Source of the DNA: Arthrobacter jinronghuae
GTDB lineage: Bacteria; Actinomycetota; Actinomycetes; Actinomycetales; Micrococcaceae
Assembly (NCBI RefSeq): GCF_025244825.1
Contig: NZ_CP104263.1
Coordinates: 3,038,001-3,102,000 of the forward strand
Direction of reading: 5' to 3'
Length of the DNA: 64,000 nucleotides
In this document: in pieces, positions 54,644 through 63,283 of the stretch
Position numbering within the stretch: position 1 is the first letter of the stretch
Layout of the letters: every line of letters begins with the position of its first letter
Made by a program: the position numbers and the translations under genes
Notes under the pieces: model-generated
Told to the model about the DNA's origin: nothing
The model's database searches: none
What the model saw: the letters and a program-made list of their open reading frames with translations, nothing else

Positions 54644-55112
54644 CGATCATTTCTATTTCAACCGGCGCATCCAGAGGCAGGACTGCGACGCCGACGGCGG
54701 AACGCGCATGGCTTCCCGCGGAGCCGAAGACATTTCCCAGCAGCTCGGAAGCACCGTTAATGACGGCCGGCTGGCCGGTGAAGGAAGGGTCGGAAGCGAC
54801 ATAGCCCACCACTTTGACCACCCGTACCACGCGGTCAAGGTCACCGATCTGAGCCTTCACGGCGGCCAGGGCATTGACGGCACAGACGGCCGCGTAGGAC
54901 GCCGCATCCTCTGCGCCCACTTCCGCACCCACCTTGCCCGTGGCCGGCAGGACCCCGTCCACAAACGGCAACTGGCCGGACGTGTGGACGAGGTTGCCGG
55001 TGATCACGGCCGGAACGTAGACAGCCACCGGAGATGCGACGGCGGGAAGGCTCAGGCCCAGTTCCCGGAGCCTGGTCTCAACAGCCGAGACTGCACCGGC
55101 AGCGCCAGTCAC
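54630..55112 (-). CDS. RidA family protein
   Basis: RidA-type proteins hydrolyse reactive enamine/imine intermediates. The sequence has the trimer-interface strand NLVHTSGQLPFVDG, the middle ALAAVKAQIGDLDRVVRVVKVVGYVASD, and the C-terminal arginine-bearing GSAGSHARSAVGVAVLPLD where Arg binds substrate. Length is 160 residues. The GTG start overlaps the stop of the upstream DUF4177 gene (GTGA), and Rv3678c occupies the same site. Confidence 0.9.
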   Translation of the reverse strand: MTGAAGAVSAVETRLRELGLSLPAVASPVAVYVPAVITGNLVHTSGQLPFVDGVLPATGKVGAEVGAEDAASYAAVCAVNALAAVKAQIGDLDRVVRVVKVVGYVASDPSFTGQPAVINGASELLGNVFGSAGSHARSAVGVAVLPLDAPVEIEMIVEFA

Positions 55113-55267
55113 TGGTTTTTTTCGCGTTTCATGTAGGCGACGGAACCGGTTCCATTCGGCGCCGAAGCGATCTGTACCAGTTCCCAACCTTCTTCCCCGT
55201 GCATATTCAGGACTTGCCCGGGTGTGTGCAGTGGAAGAGGCGTAATGAAGTATTCCCATTTGGTCAT
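55109..55267 (-). CDS. DUF4177 small protein
   Basis: This 52-residue protein starts MTKWEYFITPLPLHTPGQ and ends SVAYMKREKNQ. The pattern WEY...LN..G.EGWELV is that of DUF4177. It overlaps the RidA gene by four bases and is translated with it. The function is unknown. Confidence 0.85.
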   Translation of the reverse strand: MTKWEYFITPLPLHTPGQVLNMHGEEGWELVQIASAPNGTGSVAYMKREKNQ

Positions 55268-55302
55268 AAGGGAAAGCGTAACGTGCTTGTAGACTGTCTC
55301 GC

Positions 55303-57672
55303 ATGGCAGCACGCAAATCACCGTTCTTTGACACGGCGACCACTCTCGGGAAGCTCGTCGCGTTCTTCGGCATCAGTGCTCTTTGCGGAGTCCTGGCTGC
55401 CGGTCTCCTGGTTCCGGTAGCCGCAGCAGCAGGCACAGCCGCATCCGGATCCATCCAGTTCTTTGACCAGCTTCCGTCGGAACTGGAGCGCGGGGCACTG
55501 GCCACGCCGTCAAAGATCTATGCAAACGACGGCTCCCTGATCGCCACCGTGTACGAGGAGAACCGCCAGCCCGTGACCCTCGACCAGGTGTCACCCAACA
55601 TGGTGGACGCCATGCTGGCCATCGAGGATGACCGGTTCTACGAACACGGCGGGGTGGACCTGCAGGGCATCATGGGCGCCCTGGTGTCCAACGCCACCAG
55701 TGACAGCACCCGCGGTGCTTCCACCATCACCCAGCAATACGTAAACAACGTCATCATTGACACCAACATGCAGAACAACAAGGAAGTTGTTTTCAGCGGC
55801 GGTAAATCGGTGGGCGACAAGCTTCGCGAAATGAAGCTTGCAATTGCGGTGGAGAAAGAGCTGAGCAAGGACGAAATCCTTGAGGGCTACTTCAATATCG
55901 TTCCCTTCAGCGGCACCACGTACGGCGTCCAGGCTGCGGCGCGCTACTTCTTCAACGTGGACGCCAAGGACCTGAACATTGCGCAGTCGGCGCTGCTGGC
56001 CGGCGTCGTAAACGGTCCCACGTTCTACAGCCCGGAGCTGAACCCCGAGCGCTCCCTCGAACGCCGGAACCTGGTGCTTCAGGCCATGTTGGATAAGGGC
56101 CGCATCAGCCAGGAAGACTTCGACGCTTCTGTTGCCACCGGTTTGGACCTGCAGATCACGCCGGTGTCCAGCAACTGCGTTGGGGCCTCACAGGCCCCCT
56201 ACTTCTGTGACTACGTAACGCGCCTTGTGCTCAATGACGAGAACTTCGGTGCCACGGAGGACGACAGGGACAAGCTGCTCAAGCGCGGCGGCCTGACCAT
56301 CAAGACCACGCTGAACCCGACGTTCCAGAACGCCGCGCAGACAGCCGTCAACGAAACGGCCAATCCGGACACCACCGATGCTGAAATCGGCCACGCAATG
56401 GTCAGCGTTGAACCCGGCACCGGCAAGATCCTGACGATGGCCCAGAACACCCGGTACACACCCGAACTCGCGGACGGCAACTCCGTCCAGAACTTCAACG
56501 TGGACGTTAACCAGGGCGGTGATCCGACCAAACCCCTTAACGGCCTCGGCGGATTCCAGCCCGGATCCACCTACAAACCGTTTACGGTTGCTGCCTGGCT
56601 GGATGCGGGCAAGACCCTGAACACCACGCTGAACGGTTCCAAGCGCACCTACCCCGCCGGACACTCCTGGAACGCCTCGTGCCTGCCCGGCGGCCGCTAT
56701 GTGGCACTGGAACCGTGGACGCCCATCAACTACGGGGATACGAACTACAAAACCACCACCGTCCTGGACGGCCTGGCCCAGTCCTACAACACCATCACCC
56801 TCGCCGAGATCAACCAGCTGGATCTGTGCTCCTTCCAGCAAATAGCCTTTGCTGCAGGAATCCACGACGGCAAGAGCTCGGAAGGCAAAGAGGACATGCT
56901 CTCCGTCAACCCGCCGTCAACCTTCGGCGGCGGCGGCGACGCCTCTCCGCTGTCCATGGCCACCGGTTTTGCAACTTTGGCCGCCGAAGGCCTGCAGTGT
57001 GACCCCATTGCCCTTGAATCCGTCACCGGTGCCGACGGCACCGAATATCAGGTTCCGGAGCAGTCCTGCGAACAGGTGATGCGTAAAGAGGTTGCCCAAG
57101 GCGTCAATATGGCCACCCAGCGGGTTATGACCAACGGTTCCGGTGTGAACCTGCAGGTCGGTGTTCCCACCGCAGGCAAGACCGGCACCAACGACACCCG
57201 CTCGCAGACCTGGTTCATGGGTTACAGCACCGGAATGGTCACCGCCTCGTGGATCGGCAACTGGAAAGCCAATAACACCACCATGTCGGACAAGTTGATC
57301 GGCGGACGGACCTACCCGGAGATCGACGGATCCCTGATCGCCGGCCCCTCGTGGAAGAACTACATCCAGCGGATTGCCGGACAGTACGAAGCCAATGCGT
57401 TTACCGCTCCCCCGGCCAGCATGGTCGGCAACACGGCTCCTGCCCCGCGCGCCACACCCCCTGCCTCCCCGCCGGCGTCCCCGGCTGCAGATCAGGGTCC
57501 CGGCAACGGCGGCGGCGGTGAAGGCGGCGGTCCCGGCAACGGCGGCGGCGGTGAAGGCGGCGGTCCCGGCAACGGCGGCGGCGGTGAAGGCGGCGGCGGT
57601 GAAGGCGGCGGTCCCGGCAACGGCGGCGGCGGTGAAGGCGGCGGTCCCGGCAACGGCGGCGGTAACGGATAG
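55303..57672 (+). CDS. Class A penicillin-binding protein (PonA2-type)
   Basis: This bifunctional enzyme polymerises and cross-links peptidoglycan. After one N-terminal membrane helix (residues 16-45) comes a GT51 transglycosylase (EDDRFYEHGG with catalytic Glu, STITQQYV) and a transpeptidase with SxxK at GSTYKPF, SxN as SYN, and KTG in GKTGTND. Residues 732-789 are a Gly-rich repeated tail. No PASTA domain is present. Length 789. It overlaps the next gene by one base, matching ponA2-Rv3683 order. Confidence 0.94.
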   Translation: MAARKSPFFDTATTLGKLVAFFGISALCGVLAAGLLVPVAAAAGTAASGSIQFFDQLPSELERGALATPSKIYANDGSLIATVYEENRQPVTLDQVSPNMVDAMLAIEDDRFYEHGGVDLQGIMGALVSNATSDSTRGASTITQQYVNNVIIDTNMQNNKEVVFSGGKSVGDKLREMKLAIAVEKELSKDEILEGYFNIVPFSGTTYGVQAAARYFFNVDAKDLNIAQSALLAGVVNGPTFYSPELNPERSLERRNLVLQAMLDKGRISQEDFDASVATGLDLQITPVSSNCVGASQAPYFCDYVTRLVLNDENFGATEDDRDKLLKRGGLTIKTTLNPTFQNAAQTAVNETANPDTTDAEIGHAMVSVEPGTGKILTMAQNTRYTPELADGNSVQNFNVDVNQGGDPTKPLNGLGGFQPGSTYKPFTVAAWLDAGKTLNTTLNGSKRTYPAGHSWNASCLPGGRYVALEPWTPINYGDTNYKTTTVLDGLAQSYNTITLAEINQLDLCSFQQIAFAAGIHDGKSSEGKEDMLSVNPPSTFGGGGDASPLSMATGFATLAAEGLQCDPIALESVTGADGTEYQVPEQSCEQVMRKEVAQGVNMATQRVMTNGSGVNLQVGVPTAGKTGTNDTRSQTWFMGYSTGMVTASWIGNWKANNTTMSDKLIGGRTYPEIDGSLIAGPSWKNYIQRIAGQYEANAFTAPPASMVGNTAPAPRATPPASPPASPAADQGPGNGGGGEGGGPGNGGGGEGGGPGNGGGGEGGGGEGGGPGNGGGGEGGGPGNGGGNG
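57496..57669 (+). repeat. 33-bp tandem repeat coding a Gly-rich C-terminal tail
   Basis: The PBP tail consists of about five imperfect 11-residue units PGNGGGGEGGG encoded by 33-bp repeats, with one unit extended by GEGGG. The tail is very flexible and acidic at regular Glu positions, and lies outside the membrane. Confidence 0.9.
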
Positions 57673-58622
57673 TGGCTGATTCAACCCTGTCATCCGTGGG
57701 ACGCAAGGCGGCATGGCTGGCCGGCGGCTTGGCCGGCACCGGTGCTGCGGCCTTCGCCTACGGCTCCCTGATAGAACGGAACCTCTTCGGTGTCCGTGAA
57801 GAAACCGTCCGGGTCCTTCCGGCCGGAAGCACTCCCCTGCGGGTCCTGCACCTTTCGGACATCCATTTTGTTCCCGGCCAGGAACGGAAAGTCCGCTGGC
57901 TGCAGGGCCTGGCTGACCTGGAACCGGACCTGGTAGTCAACACCGGTGACAATCTCAGCCACCCCCAGGCAGTACCAGCCGTGCTTGAGGCGCTGAAACC
58001 CGTAATGCGTTTCCCGGGCGTATTTGTCCCGGGCTCCAATGATTACTACGCCCCGGTACTGAAGAACCCGTTTACGTACTTCACGGGCCCCTCCAAGCAT
58101 CGGCGCGAGCCGGAGAAGCTGCCTTGGGGAACCCTCTTCGGATCTTTCCAGGACGCCGGCTGGCAGAACCTCACCAACACCAACAGCGTGATGGACCTGC
58201 CCGGCCTACGCCTGAACTTCTCCGGCGTGGATGACCCGCATCTGGGGCGGGACAAATATCAGGGCTTTGCACCGTCCGGCGTACCCGCTTCCACGGGAAC
58301 CAACACAGCGCCAGAAGTGAAAATCGGCGTCGCCCACGCTCCCTACCAGCGCGTACTAAACGAATTCACCGGTGGAGGCGCCGAGATCATCCTTGCGGGG
58401 CACACCCACGGCGGACAGGTCTGCATTCCCGGCTACGGCGCCCTGGTCAGCAACTGCGACCTGCCGACCTGGCAGGCCCGCGGCCTGACCTCCTGGGCAC
58501 ATGCGGGACGCCGGGTGCCACTGAACGTCTCCGCCGGCATCGGCACCTCGCGCTACGCGCCGGTGCGCTTTGCCTGCCGTCCCGAGGCAGTCCTGCTGAC
58601 CCTGACGGCGCGGGACGCCTAG
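57672..58622 (+). CDS. Metallophosphoesterase
   Basis: The 316-residue protein has an N-terminal membrane helix (AAWLAGGLAGTGAAAFAYG) followed by a calcineurin-like fold: LHLSDIHFVPGQE, VNTGDNLSH, GSNDYYAP (Asn replacing the usual GNHE variant), VAHAPYQR and LAGHTHGGQV. It is anchored to the membrane and overlaps the PBP stop by one base (GTG start inside TAGTG), so it is co-translated, as for Rv3683. Confidence 0.92.
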   Translation: MADSTLSSVGRKAAWLAGGLAGTGAAAFAYGSLIERNLFGVREETVRVLPAGSTPLRVLHLSDIHFVPGQERKVRWLQGLADLEPDLVVNTGDNLSHPQAVPAVLEALKPVMRFPGVFVPGSNDYYAPVLKNPFTYFTGPSKHRREPEKLPWGTLFGSFQDAGWQNLTNTNSVMDLPGLRLNFSGVDDPHLGRDKYQGFAPSGVPASTGTNTAPEVKIGVAHAPYQRVLNEFTGGGAEIILAGHTHGGQVCIPGYGALVSNCDLPTWQARGLTSWAHAGRRVPLNVSAGIGTSRYAPVRFACRPEAVLLTLTARDA

Positions 58623-58763
58623 CTCGGATCGGGGTCCGGACCTGCCTTTCGCAGGTGCCGCCGGAGACGTTCAAAACGCCCGTTTCGCGGAATCGGGATT
58701 TGTCTAGTATCCTTGTAAAGTTGCTTCGCGAGGTCGTCAAACACTTCAGCGAAGCAGTGGTTA

Positions 58764-58841
<78 letters not shown>

Positions 58842-58844
58842 CAA

Positions 58845-58872
58845 GGGCCGGTCAGAGAAATCTGACCGGCCC
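58845..58872 (+). terminator. Terminator after tRNA-Pro
   Basis: A 12-bp stem (58845-58856 with 58861-58872) with a GAAA tetraloop is followed by TTTTG. It is the terminator of the tRNA transcript and could also serve purC on the other strand. Confidence 0.9.
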
Positions 58873-58904
58873 TTTTGCGTTAAGCGCCCCGCGCCTCGGG
58901 AAAC

Positions 58905-59810
58905 TTACACGAATCCCTCCCCGGTCAGCCGTTCATAGGCCTCCACATACCGGGCCCGGGTTCGTTCGACGACGTCGTCCGGGAGGGCAGGGGGCGGCGT
59001 ATCGGAGTGCCGGTCCCAGCCCGAGGCCGGTGAGGTAAGCCAGTCCCGCACATACTGCTTATCGAAGGACGGCTGGGCCTGACCGGGCGAATACAGTGCC
59101 GCATCCCAGAAACGGGACGAATCCGGGGTCAGCACCTCGTCCCCCAAGGTGACCGCCCCGGTCAGCGGATCCTTCCCGAACTCCACTTTGGTATCGGCAA
59201 GGATGATCCCGCGTTCCCGTGCGACGGCTTCGGCACGGGTGTAGATCTGCAGCGTCAGCGAACGCAGCTCGTCGGCCGTGCCGGCGCCCACCGTGTCCAC
59301 CACCGCTTCAAAGGTGATGTTCTCGTCATGTTCGCCCTGCTCGGCCTTGGCCGAGGGGGTGAAAACGGCCGCTTCAATCCGCGAACCGTCCACCAGCCCG
59401 GCAGGCAGCGGCAGCCCGCACACTGTTCGGGAGGCCTGGTACTCGGCCAGCCCGGAGCCGGTCAGGTAGCCGCGGGCAATGCACTCCACCGGGTACATCT
59501 CAAGCTTCTTGCAGATCATCGCCCGGCCGGCCACGGCCTCCGGAATGCCTTCCTGTGCGGAAATCACGTGGTTCGGAATTTCCGCCAACTGGTCGAACCA
59601 CCACAGACTGAGCTGCGTGAGGATCCGTCCCTTATCCGGAATGGTGCTGGCCAGCACGTGGTCATACGCGCTGATCCGGTCGCTGGCCACCACCAGCACG
59701 CGGCCGGCGTCGTCCCCGGCTCCCTCGGGCACGTACAGATCGCGGACCTTGCCGGAATACACATGCCGCCAGCCCGGCAGCTGGGGCGCACGGCCCGTAC
59801 CGTCACTCAT
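58905..59810 (-). CDS. purC: SAICAR synthetase
   Basis: PurC ligates aspartate to CAIR in purine synthesis. The 301-residue protein has YSGKVRDLYVPEG at residues 18-30, VASDRISAYDHVL, and the central ECIARGYLTGSGLAEY with SILADTKVEFG-type residues near the end. The gene overlaps the purD stop by four bases (ATGA), so the two are co-translated. Confidence 0.96.
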   Translation of the reverse strand: MSDGTGRAPQLPGWRHVYSGKVRDLYVPEGAGDDAGRVLVVASDRISAYDHVLASTIPDKGRILTQLSLWWFDQLAEIPNHVISAQEGIPEAVAGRAMICKKLEMYPVECIARGYLTGSGLAEYQASRTVCGLPLPAGLVDGSRIEAAVFTPSAKAEQGEHDENITFEAVVDTVGAGTADELRSLTLQIYTRAEAVARERGIILADTKVEFGKDPLTGAVTLGDEVLTPDSSRFWDAALYSPGQAQPSFDKQYVRDWLTSPASGWDRHSDTPPPALPDDVVERTRARYVEAYERLTGEGFV

Positions 59811-61150
59811 GCCGGGTTCCCTTCGCGGGCCGCAGCCGCGTCCGGCGCAGGCATGCTGCCGGACTGTCCCGAACTGCCTTCCGGGACCCGCACTTCGCCG
59901 CGGGCAGCCTTCAAGGCAATATCGGTGCGGTGCTGGGAGCCTTCCAGCCGGATCAGGTCGACGCCGGCGTAGGCGCGGTCCCTCGCTTCGTCCAAGGTGG
60001 AACCCAGCGCGACCACGGAAAGTACCCGCCCGCCGGCGCTGCGCACCTTGTCCTTCTTGAGCTTCGTGCCGGCGTGCAGCACGTGCACACCCTCCAGCTG
60101 CGCGGCTTTCTTCAGCCCCCGCACCCGGTCACCGGTCTTCGGCGTGCCGGGATAGTTTTCCGCTGCCACCACCACGGCGACGGCGGGGCGCGGGTCCCAT
60201 TTAAGCTGCTCCATGGCGTCCAGGCCACCCTTGGCCGCCGCCATCAGCAGACCACCGAGCGGGGTCCTCAACCGCGCCAGCACTGCCTGCGTCTCCGGGT
60301 CACCGAAGCGGGCGTTGAATTCGATGACCCGCACCCCGCGCGTCGTCAGGGCAAGCCCGCAGTAAAGCACACCCACAAAAGGGGTGCCGCGGGAAGCCAT
60401 TTCGTCAATGGTCGGCTGCGCGACCCGGCGGACCACGTCCTGCACCAGCCCGGCCGGTGCCCAGTCCAGAGGCGAGTAGGCGCCCATGCCGCCGGTGTTG
60501 GGGCCGGCGTCGTCGTTGAAAATCCGTTTGAAGTCCTGGGCGGGAGCCAGCGGCACCACGTGCCGTCCGTCGGAGAGCACGAAGAGGGAGACCTCGGGGC
60601 CGTCCAGGAACTCCTCAATCACCACGGTTCCGCCTGCCTCGAAGCAGGCTCGGGCGTGTTCCAGTGCTTCGTTCCGGTCCGAGGTCACCACCACGCCCTT
60701 GCCCGCGGCCAGCCCGTCGTCCTTGACCACGTACGGGGCGCCGAAGGTGTCAAGCGCGTCGGCGGCTTCTTCCACGGTCCCGGCCATGCGCGCCATCGCG
60801 GTGGGAACGTTGGCGGCCGCCATGACCTGCTTGGCAAAAGCCTTGGAAGCTTCGAGCTGCGCGGCCGCCTGCGACGGGCCGAACACGGCAATCCCTGCCT
60901 CCCGCAGCGCGTCGGCAACACCTGCCGCGAGCGGCGCCTCGGGGCCGATAACCACTAGGTCGGAACCGAGGGACCGAGCCAGGTCCGTGACAGCGGCGGG
61001 GTCGGTGGCCTCGACCGGGTGGACCGGGACCATCTGGGCAATGCCTGCGTTCCCGGGTGCCGCGTGGACCTCACGGACGTAGGGATCGGCCAGGAGCGCT
61101 CGGACAAGGGCATGTTCGCGGCCGCCTGGGCCTACTACGAGAACCTTCAC
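59807..61150 (-). CDS. purD: Phosphoribosylamine-glycine ligase
   Basis: This is the ATP-grasp GAR synthetase of purine synthesis. VLVVGPGGREHALVRAL is at residues 3-19, the ATP-grasp loop DGLAAGKGVVV near residue 150, and the conserved region GAYSPLDWAPAGL, PFVGVLYCGL and FNARFGDPETQA. The 447 residues include a 25-residue C-terminal extension. It is the first gene of a leftward purD-purC unit. Confidence 0.96.
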   Translation of the reverse strand: MKVLVVGPGGREHALVRALLADPYVREVHAAPGNAGIAQMVPVHPVEATDPAAVTDLARSLGSDLVVIGPEAPLAAGVADALREAGIAVFGPSQAAAQLEASKAFAKQVMAAANVPTAMARMAGTVEEAADALDTFGAPYVVKDDGLAAGKGVVVTSDRNEALEHARACFEAGGTVVIEEFLDGPEVSLFVLSDGRHVVPLAPAQDFKRIFNDDAGPNTGGMGAYSPLDWAPAGLVQDVVRRVAQPTIDEMASRGTPFVGVLYCGLALTTRGVRVIEFNARFGDPETQAVLARLRTPLGGLLMAAAKGGLDAMEQLKWDPRPAVAVVVAAENYPGTPKTGDRVRGLKKAAQLEGVHVLHAGTKLKKDKVRSAGGRVLSVVALGSTLDEARDRAYAGVDLIRLEGSQHRTDIALKAARGEVRVPEGSSGQSGSMPAPDAAAAREGNPA

Positions 61151-61456
61151 AGTAGATCAGGGTACTTGCTGGGATGGACCGCTCGAAAGCACCTGCCCAA
61201 CATGACGCCGCGGCGCGGATTGCCGCCGGGATGCCTGCCGGCGACGGTTCGAAACCCCGTGGCTACCTATTTGCCGCCCGCCCGGTACCTGTAGGCCAGC
61301 ACCCCTTGCAGGTAGCCAAAGGTGGATCGATAGTGGAACTGCGGACGCTGCAGCGGTAAAGCGCACGCCGGGGAACAGCGGGGGGCAGCGAGATCGACGG
61401 CGGTGCCGGGGCCGTCATCGCCGGTTCGCCTCCCGCTCCCCTTTAGACTGAAGAAC
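61151..61456. other. 306-base divergent intergenic region purD/asparaginase
   Basis: Neither strand holds a convincing gene; a 61-codon open frame on the + strand (61174-61359) has no ribosome-binding site and is low in complexity. I see no riboswitch fold or strong operator. It should contain the purD and asparaginase promoters. Confidence 0.65.
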
Positions 61457-62461
61457 ATGAACGCAACTTTTACCGCGTCCGACGCCGTTGAACTGGCCGT
61501 GCTGGAGCGCAACGGTTTTATTGAGTCCCGCCACATCGGTTCCGCCGTCGTGATGGCCGCCGACGGCACCGTGGTCACGGAACTCGGTGACATCACTACG
61601 CCGATCTTCCCCCGCTCCACGCTCAAGCCGTTCCAGGCCGTCGCAGCGATGCAGTCCGGAGTGCCCCTGCGCGGACCGCAGGTGGCCCTTGCCGCCGCCA
61701 GCCACGTCGGCTCCCGGGAACACACCGACGTCGTCCGCGGCATGCTGGCTGCTGCCGGCGTCACCGAGGGGCACCTGCAGTGCCCCGAGGACTGGCCGCA
61801 GGACGCTGAGGCCCGCAATGAACTCATCCGCGAAGGCAAGGGGCCGCAGCGGATCGCGTTCAACTGCTCCGGCAAGCACGCCGCCTTCCTCTGGGCCTGC
61901 ACCGAGAACAACTGGGACCACGCAACCTACCTGGACCCGCAGCATCCGCTGCAGCGCCGCATCGCCGAGGTGATCGAGGAGTTCACCGGTGAAACCGTGC
62001 AGCACTGGGCGGTGGACGGCTGCGGTGCACCGCTGGCCGCTGTCTCGCTGACCGGGCTGGCCCGCGGCATCGGCCGGCTGGCCAAGGCGCCGTCCGGCAA
62101 GCACGGCAACGCCCGTGCGGCAACGGTAGCCACCGCGATGCTCGACTACCCCTGGGCGGTGCACGGACACGGCCGCGAGAACTCGGTTGTGATGGAGGAC
62201 CTCGGGATCATCGCCAAGAACGGTGCCGAGGGTGTCCTGGTGCTGGGCACCGACACCGGCGCTTCCGTGGCACTGAAGATGCTCGACGGCAATACCCGCG
62301 CCGCATCCCTGGTGGGCCTGACGCTGCTGGCTGCGAGCGGCGCCGTCGACCCGCTGGCCGTGGAGAAGGTGCTGGACAAGATCATGCAGCCGGTGCTCGG
62401 CGGCGGACAGCCCGTGGGAAGCCTGCGGCTGGGCGCGCCGGTCACGGCGCTGCTGGGCTAG
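61457..62461 (+). CDS. Asparaginase (Rhizobium-type, AnsA-II family)
   Basis: The 334-residue protein matches the family named for Rhizobium etli L-asparaginase [19 protein letters not shown] near residue 50, the [16 protein letters not shown] region, and [12 protein letters not shown] with [12 protein letters not shown] further on. The likely reaction is asparagine to aspartate. The ATG at 61457 is preceded by a weak GAAGAAC; the frame extends upstream but without a ribosome-binding site. Confidence 0.88.
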   Translation: MNATFTASDAVELAVLERNGFIESRHIGSAVVMAADGTVVTELGDITTPIFPRSTLKPFQAVAAMQSGVPLRGPQVALAAASHVGSREHTDVVRGMLAAAGVTEGHLQCPEDWPQDAEARNELIREGKGPQRIAFNCSGKHAAFLWACTENNWDHATYLDPQHPLQRRIAEVIEEFTGETVQHWAVDGCGAPLAAVSLTGLARGIGRLAKAPSGKHGNARAATVATAMLDYPWAVHGHGRENSVVMEDLGIIAKNGAEGVLVLGTDTGASVALKMLDGNTRAASLVGLTLLAASGAVDPLAVEKVLDKIMQPVLGGGQPVGSLRLGAPVTALLG

Positions 62462-62465
62462 AAGC

Positions 62466-62831
62466 GTGGCACGGCGCCGGATCTCCGGCGAAGACGGCCG
62501 GGCGGCACTGCAGGCAGCAGCCGCCGGGGCAACTGACCGCGGCACCACTGCCATGGCAGTGCGCTATGCCTTGGAAGAACTCGCCGAACGCGCCCCCGGC
62601 AACAGCGTCGAGGTCCGGGTTCCGCCGTTCGGGGTGACCCAGTGCGTGGCCGGCCCCCGGCATACCCGCGGCACTCCCCCGAATGTCATCGAGACCGACG
62701 GCGCCACCTGGCTGGCGTTGGTCACCGGCCGGCAGTCCTGGGCCGACGCCGTTGCCGCCGGGAAGGTCGCGGCCTCGGGGCTGCGTGCCGACCTTTCGGA
62801 TGTGCTGCCGCTGTTCCGGACCGGGTCGTAG
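62466..62831 (+). CDS. Sterol-carrier-family small protein
   Basis: The 121-residue protein has a first helical part ([15 protein letters not shown]), a strand [16 protein letters not shown], and the segment [20 protein letters not shown] followed by a terminal helix. This is the bacterial SCP ortholog pattern. The GTG start lies four bases after the asparaginase stop, so the two form an operon. Ligand unknown. Confidence 0.72.
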   Translation: MARRRISGEDGRAALQAAAAGATDRGTTAMAVRYALEELAERAPGNSVEVRVPPFGVTQCVAGPRHTRGTPPNVIETDGATWLALVTGRQSWADAVAAGKVAASGLRADLSDVLPLFRTGS

Positions 62832-62912
62832 CGTCCCGGGGCCTGGTCCGTCCCGTCCGCGCCTAAACTCCATCGGCACAGCAGGAGGGTACCCGCCCGG
62901 TAGAATCGGAGC

Positions 62913-63233
62913 ATGGTTTCCGAGCAGCACAGCCCTGAGCGCCGCGAGATTACGGTCCGCCGCGCTCCCCGTTTCGTCCCTTTCCTGGCACTGGGCGTGG
63001 TTGCCGGGTTTATTGCTGCCCTCTTTGTCGCCTATGGCGGGGCCGAGAACCCCAGCTTCACCCGTGAGGCCACCCTCGGGTTCTTCACCATAATGTTCGG
63101 CCTCCCGGGGCTGCTGCTGGGAGCCTTGACCGCCCTCATCCTCGATTGGATCAGTGTCCGCAGGGCTCGCCGGTCCACGGTTGAAAGCGTGGATCCCGCC
63201 GAGCCGGAAAGCCGGGAACAGCCGCCGTCGTAA
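62913..63233 (+). CDS. Two-helix membrane protein upstream of purF
   Basis: The 106-residue protein has a basic N-terminus (RRAPRFVPF) and two hydrophobic segments (FLALGVVAGFIAALFVA and FGLPGLLLGALTALILDWI), with a Pro/Glu-rich tail. It has no name I can give. It lies 50 bases before purF and is common in that position in Micrococcaceae, judging from memory. Confidence 0.75.
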   Translation: MVSEQHSPERREITVRRAPRFVPFLALGVVAGFIAALFVAYGGAENPSFTREATLGFFTIMFGLPGLLLGALTALILDWISVRRARRSTVESVDPAEPESREQPPS

Positions 63234-63283
63234 CGCTGGCGCACACAGCCCGCACCGTCGGTCGTCCATGAGACAATTCACAC

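Noticed and set aside
61174-61359. 61-codon open frame between purD and asparaginase
   Set aside because: No ribosome-binding site, no recognisable motif, and it lies in a divergent promoter region.
61151-61456. Purine riboswitch upstream of purD
   Set aside because: I see no conserved purine-aptamer core, and actinobacterial pur genes usually lack one.
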